DNA of 38,122 nt, taken from NCBI GenBank assembly GCA_022839045.1, contig JALHDI010000015.1, forward strand, positions 1 through 38,122, read 5' to 3'. This DNA comes from Sporomusaceae bacterium (lineage in GTDB: Bacteria; Bacillota_C; Negativicutes; Sporomusales_B; UBA7701). Below are positions 23,379 through 31,352 of the stretch, in pieces. The translations under genes were made by a program, and so were the position numbers. Position 1 is the stretch's first letter. Each line of letters starts with the position of its first letter. The notes below the pieces were generated by a model. That model was not told the DNA's origin and did no database searches. It saw nothing but the letters and a program-made list of their open reading frames with translations.

Positions 23379-24673
23379 TCTGGAATTCTACGATGGAACA
23401 GGGCAGCCGCACGCAGATCGAGGAGCTGCAGCTCACCCGCCTGCGCAAGGTTGTCGAGCGGACTTATCATAATGTACCGTCCTACCGGGCCAAAATGGAG
23501 GCCAAGGGGGTAAAACCGGAAGATATCCGCACCCTGGCCGATATCAGCAAGCTGCCCTTTACGACCAAGCAAGATATGCGCGACGCCTATCCCTACGGGA
23601 TGCTGGCCGTGCCGATGAAGCAGATCGTCAGGGTGCACTGCTCCAGCGGCACCACCGGCCGGCCCACGGTGGTCGCCTATACCCGGAACGATCTGGGGGT
23701 ATGGGCCGAGGTGCTGGCGCGGACGTTGGTTGCCGGCGGGCTCACGGATAGCTCCATCTTCCAGGTGGCGGTCAACTACGGGCTGTTCACCGGCGGCTTG
23801 GGCTTCCACTACGCCGCCGAACTCGTGGGTGCCTCGGTCGTGCCGATCTCGGGGGGCAACACTGCCCGCCAGGTCATGCTGATGAAGGATTTCGGCACAA
23901 CGGCAATGATCATCACGCCGTCGTATTCGCTGCACCTGGCCGAGACGATGCGGGAGATGGGCGTGAAGCCCGAGGATACCGCGCTGCAGTCGATTTTTTG
24001 CGGTGCGGAGACGTGGTCCGACCGTATGCACGATCAGATCGAGGAGACTTACGGCGTCAAGGCTTTCGACGTCTACGGCCTGAGCGAAATCATCGGCCCG
24101 GGGGTGGCGTGCGAGTGCTCCGCCCACGACGGCCTCCACATCCAAGAGGATCATTTCTACACCGAAATCATCGACCCTGAGAGCGGCGAAGTGCTGCCGG
24201 ACGGGGCGAAGGGAGAGGTGGTCATCACCACCCTGACCAAAGAAGGCATGCCGATGATCCGCTACCGCACCCGCGACCTGTCCGCCCTTCGGCGGGAGCG
24301 GTGCGCCTGCGGCCGGACCCAGACCCGCATGGACCGGGTGCTGGGGCGGAGCGACGATATGCTCATCATCCGTGGCGTGAACGTGTTCCCCTCGCAGGTC
24401 GAGGATGTGCTGCTAAGCCTCGGCGAAACCGCGCCCCACTATCAGCTGCTGGTCGAACGGGAGGGCAGCCTCGACAAGCTCACCGTGCTGGTCGAGAAAG
24501 CCAACGGCCTTGCCGACGGCTCGCCCGAGGCGATGCAAGCCGCCGAGCGCAGGGTTCAGGAGCGGATGAAGGCGGCAACTGGCCTCAGCCCACTGGTGCG
24601 GCTGGTGCCGCCGAAAACGATCGAGCGCAGCGAGGGTAAAGCCAAACGGGTTATCGACAAACGGGCGATGTAG
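23375..24673 (+). CDS. Phenylacetate-CoA ligase family protein, possibly indoleacetate-CoA ligase
   Basis: A 432-residue AMP-forming aryl-CoA ligase of the PaaK group. The ATP-binding loop is CSSGTTGRPTVVAYT (about 88-102). DVYGLSEIIGPGVACEC carries the adenylate site, and the flexible C-terminal domain begins near GRSDDMLIIRGVNVFPSQ; length and layout are those of PaaK. It is translationally coupled to trpP under a Trp-specific T-box. That context favours an indole substrate over phenylacetate, for example activation of indole-3-acetate. In anaerobes indoleacetyl-CoA can be carboxylated by indolepyruvate ferredoxin oxidoreductase toward tryptophan. The family is certain; the substrate is inference. 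Confidence 0.85.
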   Translation: MIWNSTMEQGSRTQIEELQLTRLRKVVERTYHNVPSYRAKMEAKGVKPEDIRTLADISKLPFTTKQDMRDAYPYGMLAVPMKQIVRVHCSSGTTGRPTVVAYTRNDLGVWAEVLARTLVAGGLTDSSIFQVAVNYGLFTGGLGFHYAAELVGASVVPISGGNTARQVMLMKDFGTTAMIITPSYSLHLAETMREMGVKPEDTALQSIFCGAETWSDRMHDQIEETYGVKAFDVYGLSEIIGPGVACECSAHDGLHIQEDHFYTEIIDPESGEVLPDGAKGEVVITTLTKEGMPMIRYRTRDLSALRRERCACGRTQTRMDRVLGRSDDMLIIRGVNVFPSQVEDVLLSLGETAPHYQLLVEREGSLDKLTVLVEKANGLADGSPEAMQAAERRVQERMKAATGLSPLVRLVPPKTIERSEGKAKRVIDKRAM

Positions 24674-24755
24674 CTCTCCGCCTTCTTACAGGCGAATGGC
24701 AGCGAAGCTTAATTTATGACAATGCACTTGCCTTTTAGATAGCATTCATACTACG

Positions 24756-24786
24756 GACCTTGTGTCGACGGCACAAGGTCTTTTTT
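24756..24786 (+). terminator. Terminator of the trpP operon
   Basis: The stem GACCTTGTG / CACAAGGTC with a seven-base loop is followed by T6. From here to the next start at 25004 I see only short unsupported frames. Confidence 0.85.
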
Positions 24787-25003
24787 ACGGATGCGAGAAA
24801 GGGTCTCTTGCCGAACTTTGCTGCGCCTTTAAAAATGAGCGTGCGAAAGATACGCGGTATTTCATGGAGGAGGAGTCTCCGTTTTCGGAGAAATATCCCG
24901 GTACGAGGATCGTTGATGACCGCTTTTCCGGGACTGCTGGTTGAAGAATGGCAGGTTGCCCGAACAGGTCCGGCAACGGAAGGTTATCGTGCGGGAGGTT
25001 TAT

Positions 25004-25753
25004 ATGAAAAGACGGCTCGATTTATCGATTTTTGAACGGTTTAATTTCGAGTACCAGCCGGTAGGAGTAAAGTTTCTTTTAACAAAGCCGGACGGACTGG
25101 AGCGGCTTAATAAGAAGGTGGCCTTTTGCCAAATGCTGAAGGAGGCGCAGGATGGCCGCCCATTCTATACGACAAAAGAAGAACATGAGTGCAAGGTAGG
25201 CCCGATCCTCTTGGGTATGGATAAGCCTGATCCGGTTTTTGAAAGCGGGATGATCGGCCCCAAGTTGGGGGTATACGAGGATGCCAGGGCAAACAGGAGA
25301 ATCTACGATAAAAGGCCGCGGCTGGCGGAAGGCAGTGTTAACTTCGTGGCTTTTGCCCCCCTGACCCAACTGTCTTTTAATCCTGACCTGCTGATTGTTA
25401 CCGCCAGGCCCGGCCAGGCGGAAGTCGTGCTTAGAGCGGCGGGCTACAAGACCGGAGCCGGCTGGACCGCCAGGGGAACTACCGTGGCAGGGTGCGCGTG
25501 GCTGTATATGTATCCTTACGTTCACGGCGAGGTTAATCTTATGGTTACCGGACTGCACCATGGGATGAAAGCGCGCAGGCTATTCCCGGAAGGGTTACTC
25601 TTTTTGTCGCTTCCCTTTGATGTACTTCCCGGTATCGTGGACAGCCTTAACATCATGGAGTGGGATTTGCCGCAGTATCATTCTACGCCAGAAGAACACG
25701 CGGCGAGAATGAAAGGAATAGCTGAAGAGGTGCGGCGGGAACTCGAAAAGTAG
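25004..25753 (+). CDS. DUF169 family protein
   Basis: A 249-residue protein resembling the DUF169 family, cytosolic and without a known reaction. Recognisable segments are an early PVGVKFL, KKVAFCQMLKEAQDGRPFYTT with HECKVGP close by (Cys residues in both), and NPDLLIVTARPGQA in the middle. Conserved cysteines have prompted suggestions of metal or cofactor binding; that is not shown here. The ATG at 25004 follows GGGAGG; an in-frame ATG upstream lacks such a site. Codon use is less GC-rich than its left neighbours, marking the start of a compositional change. Confidence 0.75.
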   Translation: MKRRLDLSIFERFNFEYQPVGVKFLLTKPDGLERLNKKVAFCQMLKEAQDGRPFYTTKEEHECKVGPILLGMDKPDPVFESGMIGPKLGVYEDARANRRIYDKRPRLAEGSVNFVAFAPLTQLSFNPDLLIVTARPGQAEVVLRAAGYKTGAGWTARGTTVAGCAWLYMYPYVHGEVNLMVTGLHHGMKARRLFPEGLLFLSLPFDVLPGIVDSLNIMEWDLPQYHSTPEEHAARMKGIAEEVRRELEK

Positions 25754-25940
25754 GTGGTAGTTTACCCGCTTGTTGGGATCGTAATTTCCATTACTATACA
25801 TGAAAAGAAAAATATTTCTACACTTGATTATCCACCCCCTTACGGGGTATACTATCAGGTGTAAGAATGATGTCTAAATGGAGTTGTTTCTTAAGTTAGT
25901 TGTTTAAATTCGTAGGCACAGGCTATCAATATTTGTCTTT

Positions 25941-26015
25941 GGGGCATTAGCTCAGCGGGAGAGCGCTTGACTCACATTCAAGAGGCCGCTGGTTCGAAAC
26001 CAGCATGCCCCACCA
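25941..26015 (+). tRNA. tRNA-Val (anticodon CAC)
   Basis: Full cloverleaf: acceptor GGGGCAT / ATGCCCC, D-arm with AGCTCAGCGGGAGAGC, anticodon loop CTCACAT on a CTTGA/TCAAG stem, T-arm GGTTCGAAACC, and encoded CCA. Anticodon CAC reads GTG (Val). It marks the left border of the accessory island. Confidence 0.95.
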
Positions 26016-26023
26016 GGAAATAC

Positions 26024-26057
26024 AAGGCTTCGTGGGTTTATCCTAGAAGCCTTTTCT
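26024..26057 (+). terminator. Terminator after tRNA-Val
   Basis: AAGGCTTC (26024-26031) and GAAGCCTT (26046-26053) are followed by TTCTT. Just downstream TTGATGCCCAAA occurs twice in tandem (26060-26085); this may be a remnant of integration but is not explained. Confidence 0.7.
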
Positions 26058-26146
26058 TATTTTGATGCCCAAATTGATGCCCAAAATGATTTGGAATCAA
26101 GGTAAAAAGGATAATATGGGATTAGTCAAACCAGAATGAGATGACA

Positions 26147-26205
26147 TATGTTCCCCCACGCCTTCCACGTCGAGGCAGTGGTTCTCCTCGAAAGAAAACA
26201 CACCA
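26147..26205 (+). repeat. Partial, diverged copy of the island-border repeat
   Basis: It contains ATGTTCCCCCACG and, about 35 bases later, GAAAGAAAACACACC, both motifs of the bordering repeats at 26323 and 37139, but in reversed order. No coding capacity. The segment between it and 26323 is AT-rich with an imperfect palindrome around 26240-26275. Confidence 0.35.
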
Positions 26206-26322
26206 CAAGATAATGTGTAATTATGGAAATATAATACCATATATTGCGATGGAAGGATTTTCCAATATATTTCCTCACACAACAGGGGTTGAGTGAGTGA
26301 AAAAGACATGTTTGCAGAAAGA

Positions 26323-26442
26323 AAACACATTGAGTCGGTAGTTTGGCTGCAAAGAAAACACACCTGACCTCGTCAGGTGTGTTTAGGTTTGTGGGCATTT
26401 GGACGGATTTGTATATGTTCCCCTAGACATAGGGAGAAAACA
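26323..26442 (+). repeat. Structured 120-bp island-border repeat, left copy
   Basis: Homologous over its whole length to 37139-37259 in the same orientation. Shared blocks are CACATTGAGTCGGTAGTT, AAAGAAAACACACCTGA, TTTGTGGG and GGGAGAAAACA. It contains two hairpins: CACACCTGA-CCTCG-TCAGGTGTG and CCCTA-GACA-TAGGG. A further hairpin ATGCCCGTTGCC / GGCAAAGGGCAT lies at 26478-26506. The stretch from here to 26666 has no gene. Nature unknown: small RNA, mobile-element end or recombination site. Confidence 0.65.
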
Positions 26443-26666
26443 TTTGATAGAAGCAAATAACAGAGAACGTACTATTCATGCCCGTTGCCTATTTGGCAAA
26501 GGGCATTTGTCATGAGAGGACGTTATCGAATAGCCACCTAGTGATTCAGCGGGAGTTTGTTCGTAAAATCATTTAAGAGATCGGAGACAGCCCCGTTAGG
26601 AGGTATTCCCGCTAATTGGGAGAATTAGGTAGGTTAATGAAGAATTTGAGCGGAAGAGGCGAGATT

Positions 26667-27890
26667 ATGGTGCAATACGACCCATTTAGTGTTGCCACTG
26701 AGATTAGGGAGCAAATATCATCTGATAAGCGGCGTCTTGGATTCCTTATCGGGGCGGGAACTTCCATGGCAGTGGGCCTTCCAGGAATTATTGCTCTCAC
26801 TGATAAAGTTGAAGATATGCTTTCAGAAAAGGAAAAAACACAATACCAAGCAATAAGAACTAGCCTTGGATCTAAAGGCAATGTCGAAGAAATTCTGAAC
26901 CGAGTAAGACTTTACCGTGAGGTAATCGGCGACAGCGATGATCGAGAAATCGATGACATAAAGGGAAAAACAGATGCCATGAATCTTGATGCTAGTATCT
27001 GTCGAGCAATATATGAGACTGTTAAGATCCAACCCGCATCCGGAACCGGCCCTCACCAGACTCTAGCACAATGGCTTCACGTTCTACATGGAAATAGAGA
27101 ATGGCCTGTGGAGTTATTTACCCTAAACTATGACACCCTCTTAGAAACAGCAATGGAGGAGATAGGTGTTCCGTATTTTGATGGATTCATTGGCGCAGTT
27201 CAGCCATTTTTCTTGCCGGAATCAGTTGAATCTGACGGGTACAAGGATGATGCCGCCGTGTATCCTCCTCGATCCTGGACTCGACTGTGGAAACTTCACG
27301 GATCCATTGGCTGGCGCGTTAAGAAGCAGGCCGGTATTGCCACGAGTCGCATAACAAGGCTGGCTGGAGGCGAATTGTTGCCTGGCGAGGAATTAATGAT
27401 TTTTCCTTCCCGGGATAAATATGCTGACTCCCGCAAGCTACCTTTTTTAACGTTGCAGGATCGTCTCCGCAGATTCCTAATGAGTGGTGAAGCGATTGTT
27501 ATAATCCTTGGTTATAGTTTTTCGGACGAACATATTAACGAGATTCTTTTTCAAGGATTGCGGTCAAATCCGCGCTTAGCGGTACTTGCGTTTTGCTTTG
27601 GGGACTTCCATGACACCTTATTAACTTACGGACAAACTTTCCGTAACTTAACAATCTTCGCGGCCAACAAGGCCTGCATAGGTGGCTTAACGGGGGAGTG
27701 GTTCCTTCGCCGATCTCCCGAAGAAGGAGAGGTTTGGCCGTTTTGGGATAGTGCCAATCGTCGGTTTACGCTTGGAGACTTTAAATGCTTTGCGTCATTC
27801 TTGGAAGCATTTATCGGATTTAAAATGGAGAAAAGGTGTGGTGGTACTGCAGAGCCAGCTGTGACAGGGGGGGAGACTGGTGAAGCGTGA
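26667..27890 (+). CDS. SIR2-domain NAD-hydrolase-like defence protein
   Basis: A 407-residue SIR2-family protein. The nucleotide-binding LGFLIGAGTSMAVGLPG is at residues 24-40. Putative catalytic N154 is in LFTLNYDTLLE and H211 in LWKLHGSIGWR. VIILGYSFSDEHINEIL closes the Rossmann core. With a HerA ATPase directly after it, overlapping by 11 bases, it matches the SIR2-HerA antiphage pair, whose SIR2 subunit degrades NAD+ on infection. The start at 26667 gives the N terminus expected for the family; ATG 26637 and TTG 26616 in frame are alternatives. Base composition is much AT-richer than the left half of the window, suggesting transfer. Confidence 0.88.
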   Translation: MVQYDPFSVATEIREQISSDKRRLGFLIGAGTSMAVGLPGIIALTDKVEDMLSEKEKTQYQAIRTSLGSKGNVEEILNRVRLYREVIGDSDDREIDDIKGKTDAMNLDASICRAIYETVKIQPASGTGPHQTLAQWLHVLHGNREWPVELFTLNYDTLLETAMEEIGVPYFDGFIGAVQPFFLPESVESDGYKDDAAVYPPRSWTRLWKLHGSIGWRVKKQAGIATSRITRLAGGELLPGEELMIFPSRDKYADSRKLPFLTLQDRLRRFLMSGEAIVIILGYSFSDEHINEILFQGLRSNPRLAVLAFCFGDFHDTLLTYGQTFRNLTIFAANKACIGGLTGEWFLRRSPEEGEVWPFWDSANRRFTLGDFKCFASFLEAFIGFKMEKRCGGTAEPAVTGGETGEA

Positions 27891-29778
27891 CGTTACGTTC
27901 TTAGGTACTGTTCGCCGTGTTGTTGGTGCAAAGGTATATATAGAAATTTGCAGTAGCGTGCCATCCGCCTCGCCAATTATTAACGGACGAACATACCGCG
28001 TTGGTCAGGTTGGTTCCTTTGTACGTATCCCTCTTGGTTTTCTGAATGTCTATGGGGCCGTATCTTTGGTTGGGGCGTCAGAGATAAGCGATACAGGCGA
28101 ACGCATCCCTGGGGTTAAGGAGGGGCAGCGCTGGATAGAAGTTCAGTTGGTCGGTGAATCGTACGCTCATGGCAAATTCCAACGTGGTATTAGCGTTTTC
28201 CCGACCATTGATGACGAAGCGCATATTGTTACAGAAGCAGATCTGACAATTATTTATGGCAATCTCGAAGGAGCAATGGTCGAGATTGGGACTCATGTTG
28301 CTTCTGACGGTTTGAGGGCATTCGTCGATTTGGACAAGCTAATTAGCCGCCATGGTGCCGTAGTTGGCTCGACAGGGTGTGGAAAATCGAATACTATTGC
28401 ATCATTATTAAAGTCATTAACCGAGGGAAGCTATCCGAACGCCAGAATCATAGTGGTAGACCCTCATGGTGAGTATCACGCTGCTTTTCCAGATAGGAGC
28501 CGTGTTTTTCGTATCAATGATGCTTCTTCTCCCTTGTACATCCCATATTGGGCATTGTCATTTGATGAACTTGCTTGGTTCTTATATGACCGCCGCAGTT
28601 CAGGAGAATCTTCCCAAGATGCAACCATTAGGGAAAGGATTTACGAGGAAAAGAAAGCAGTTTGCGGTTCACTTTGTGCTGGTTCCATTCCGGCTGACGA
28701 GATCACGGCCGATTCGCCAATCCCGTTCAAACTTCGAGAACTCTTTTTTGAGCTGTATGAGAAAGAGTACGCTACCCTACGGACAAAAGACGATTGGACA
28801 ACCATTGCTTATAAGACAGAAGCTGGTCGAGAATTGCGTGCAAATATAGCCTCCCTTACCCTTCCTCAATATGAGCCCCCAGGTGCTGGGAGTTTATCTC
28901 CTTTTAAGAATCTAAAGCCCCCGGGTGTAGCATCCATTCTAAATAAAATATATGGAAGGCTTAAAGACAGACGATTCAGCTTCTTGCTCGATCCTTCTGA
29001 CTACGATGGCATCACCAAGGACTTAAATCATTTGGTTGATGATTGGTTAAACCATGACAAGCCCATCACAATATTTGACTTTGGCGGAATTCCGTTTGAA
29101 GTAATGGACTTAGTTGTTGGAGTGCTTGTCAGAATTCTGTTTGAAGGAATGTTCTGGGGCAGGGATCTTCCTGGGATGGGTAAGCAACGGCCTATCTTAG
29201 TAGTATTTGAGGAGGCACATGCGTATCTACCTAGAGGTACAACATCGCAGTTTGTTGCGGGTTATGCCTGTAGATCTGTTCGCCGGATCTTTAAGGAAGG
29301 AAGGAAATACGGCATTGGGGCATTAGTGGTCAGCCAAAGGCCTTCTGAACTGGATGACACCATTCTTTCGCAATGTGGAACTTTTGTTGCTCTAAGACTG
29401 ACTAATGGAGAAGATCAAGGAAGGGTCCGAGCAACTGTTCCAGACGCCCTTGCTGGCTTAATGGAAATACTACCTGCTCTCCGCACTGGGGAAGCCATAG
29501 TGGTCGGTGAAGCCATGCAAGTCCCAAGTCGTATTCGCTTACCCCTTGTAGAACCTAGACCCAACAGCAGTGATCCGGAAATAGCAGATAGATGGGCAGA
29601 AAGTCCAGTTGTTTCCCCGGCGTACGATACGGCAGTTACGGGATGGAGACGTCAACAGATGGCACCAGCGCCTGTAGAACCGGCACCAGCGGCCGCTGCC
29701 GAAGAAATGACGGTCGTGGAAGACAAAACAAATAAAAAAGCGCCATTAGCCGCCGCAACAATTACGCAAAGCGAATAA
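27880..29778 (+). CDS. HerA-type ATPase/helicase, partner of SIR2
   Basis: A 632-residue FtsK/HerA superfamily ATPase. The N-terminal beta-barrel (HAS-like) covers about 1-120. The Walker A GSTGCGKSNT has K169. DPHGEYH follows the first helix, and Walker B ILVVFEEAHAYLP has E444/E445. The arginine-finger region ISQRPSEL-like VVSQRPSELDD follows. In known SIR2-HerA systems it forms a hexamer around which SIR2 assembles. The GTG start overlaps the SIR2 stop and follows GGGGGGAG. The C-terminal 35 residues are Ala/Pro/Lys-rich and look disordered. Confidence 0.9.
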   Translation: MKRDVTFLGTVRRVVGAKVYIEICSSVPSASPIINGRTYRVGQVGSFVRIPLGFLNVYGAVSLVGASEISDTGERIPGVKEGQRWIEVQLVGESYAHGKFQRGISVFPTIDDEAHIVTEADLTIIYGNLEGAMVEIGTHVASDGLRAFVDLDKLISRHGAVVGSTGCGKSNTIASLLKSLTEGSYPNARIIVVDPHGEYHAAFPDRSRVFRINDASSPLYIPYWALSFDELAWFLYDRRSSGESSQDATIRERIYEEKKAVCGSLCAGSIPADEITADSPIPFKLRELFFELYEKEYATLRTKDDWTTIAYKTEAGRELRANIASLTLPQYEPPGAGSLSPFKNLKPPGVASILNKIYGRLKDRRFSFLLDPSDYDGITKDLNHLVDDWLNHDKPITIFDFGGIPFEVMDLVVGVLVRILFEGMFWGRDLPGMGKQRPILVVFEEAHAYLPRGTTSQFVAGYACRSVRRIFKEGRKYGIGALVVSQRPSELDDTILSQCGTFVALRLTNGEDQGRVRATVPDALAGLMEILPALRTGEAIVVGEAMQVPSRIRLPLVEPRPNSSDPEIADRWAESPVVSPAYDTAVTGWRRQQMAPAPVEPAPAAAAEEMTVVEDKTNKKAPLAAATITQSE

Positions 29779-29826
29779 GGATATAGCCCACCTTTCTGAC
29801 AGGTTTAATGGAAGGAGGTGATATGA

Positions 29827-30042
29827 GTGGAAAGAACTCTGGTAAGCTCAACAGATGTTGCTTCCATTGGCTACTGCCCGGAAACCGCTACTCTGGAAGT
29901 AGAGTTCCTTAAGGGTGGAATCTACGAGTATTACAGTGTTCCAGAGCAGTTGTTCTTTGACTTCCTTAATGCCGATTCCAAAGGAAGATTCCTTAACCAA
30001 TACATAAAAAAAGGTGGCTTCTCTTACGCCAAAGTCGGATAG
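29827..30042 (+). CDS. KTSC-domain small protein
   Basis: A 71-residue protein that is almost only a KTSC domain: SSTDVASIGYCPETATLEVEF, then YEYYSVPEQLFFDFLNADSKG, then NQYIKKGGFSY. The family often accompanies nucleic-acid-binding or phage-related genes; its activity is unknown. The GTG start has a strong GGAGGTGAT site. It follows herA by 48 bases and may be an accessory member of the defence operon or an independent cargo gene. Confidence 0.8.
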   Translation: MERTLVSSTDVASIGYCPETATLEVEFLKGGIYEYYSVPEQLFFDFLNADSKGRFLNQYIKKGGFSYAKVG

Positions 30043-30146
30043 TTTCGTTACGGGACTTGTTTCGGATTAGCTGCCGATCCCGGAAGGATTTTGGTTAACC
30101 CGAAGGGGAAATTCCGGGGTATTGCTAAGGGAGAGGGGCGACGCGT

Positions 30147-31100
30147 GTGCCGCTCGATCACTATGTATCACAGGTTCATCTGAAAAACTTTTATTCACCT
30201 AAACTAAGAAACCGTATGTACGCTATCCGTAAACAAGACTTGATAACATTCACTCCCAAGTCTGAGGATGTATGCAGAACTGAGAGCGGTAGCACAAACC
30301 CCTATCTACAATCTGAGCGGGCCATCTAAGTGTTTTTGAAAGGCATAGAGCCTAAATATAATAGTGCAATAGTAAAGTTAGCATCAGGACAGATTGATAG
30401 AGAAAGTATATATGTTATTTCGGGATTCGTTGCTTATATAAACACTTGCTCTCCGGCAAGTAAGCGTATTAAATCTGAGTACCTAAAAGGCGTAGTGGAG
30501 GAAATGACCAAGATGGCCGACAGGCACGGTGGATTTCCAGTTCCGCCGCCTGAACTTGCAGGTGAATACCTAACTGAGTTATTAACGAGTGGCAAGGTCA
30601 ATATGGAGATAGACCAAAAGTATCCACAGGCCATTGGAATTAGTTCAATAATAAAGCATACCAGCCTACTCGGTAACTTTTGGTGGGACGTTTTAATTAA
30701 TCCATATGATGATAGCCCATTCTTTACAAGTGACTTTCCCGTTGCGATCGAAGAGATTAATGATTCGCGTATTCGTAATAGGGTTATACCCCTTTCCCCG
30801 AACCTTGCTGTTAGAATGCGGCCAGACCCAACACTTGAAGGAAGCCATACTGACTTTACGTTCTCAAATTTTCGCTATCGTATCATTAGGCTAAGCCGAA
30901 CAATGGTGACAAGCATCAACAGGCTCATAATTCGTTGTGCGGACAGTTTGGTTTTTTACCGTGACGATTACGAGTGGATACCAAGATTTGTAAAGAGGAA
31001 TGCGGCTTTCCGCATAGAGTCTAAAATGCAAAAAATACCTGTGGGAGACGGCGAAACGTTGATTTGGGTTTTGGAGGAAGTTGTTCAGATTAAGCGGTAA
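30147..31100 (+). pseudogene. DUF4238 family gene interrupted by an in-frame TAA
   Basis: The two open parts (30147-30329 and 30330-31100) are in the same frame, separated only by TAA at 30327. The first gives MPLDHYVSQVHLKNFYSP and SEDVCRTESGSTNPYLQSERAI; the second continues directly FLKGIEPKYNSAIVKLASG, as expected for an intact DUF4238 protein. The central GNFWWDVLINPYDDSPFFTSDFPV fits the family. The GTG start follows GGGAGAGG. A nonsense mutation is the simplest reading; re-initiation at the adjacent GTG (30330) or stop readthrough could still give product. DUF4238 function is unknown, though it occurs in defence islands. Confidence 0.75.
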
Positions 31101-31109
31101 TCAAATAAG

Positions 31110-31250
31110 GAGTTGGCATATATGTAGATGATTATTTGAAACTGCTTCTTCCGCCTACCCGGATGAGATGCGTATAGCAGAAGCCCTTAAGGATGTTGTT
31201 TCTCACGCAAGATGGTCAAGACTTTCCCCAAATTACATTATTAGACATTG
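31110..31250 (+). other. Short relic region with a start-stop (ATG TAG)
   Basis: AAGGAG is followed at normal spacing by ATG and at once by TAG (31122-31127). Downstream in another frame a coding-like stretch reads YPDEMRIAEALKDVVSHARW and ends at a stop near 31250. This looks like a broken small gene, but no family is recognised. Confidence 0.25.
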
Positions 31251-31352
31251 AAGTACTAACTTTTCATTTTTGAAGTTATGAGTTTGGTACAGAAATGCTC
31301 TTATAGACCCCAGTGACAAGCACCGGACAAAGCCCGGTGCTTGCCATTTGAG

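Noticed and set aside
24762..24944. Small frame between terminator and DUF169 gene
   Set aside because: It has no ribosome site, starts inside the terminator hairpin and shows no recognisable family.
26150..26450. CRISPR-like array from repeated GAAAGAAAACACA
   Set aside because: Spacing is irregular, units differ, spacers are absent and no cas gene is near.
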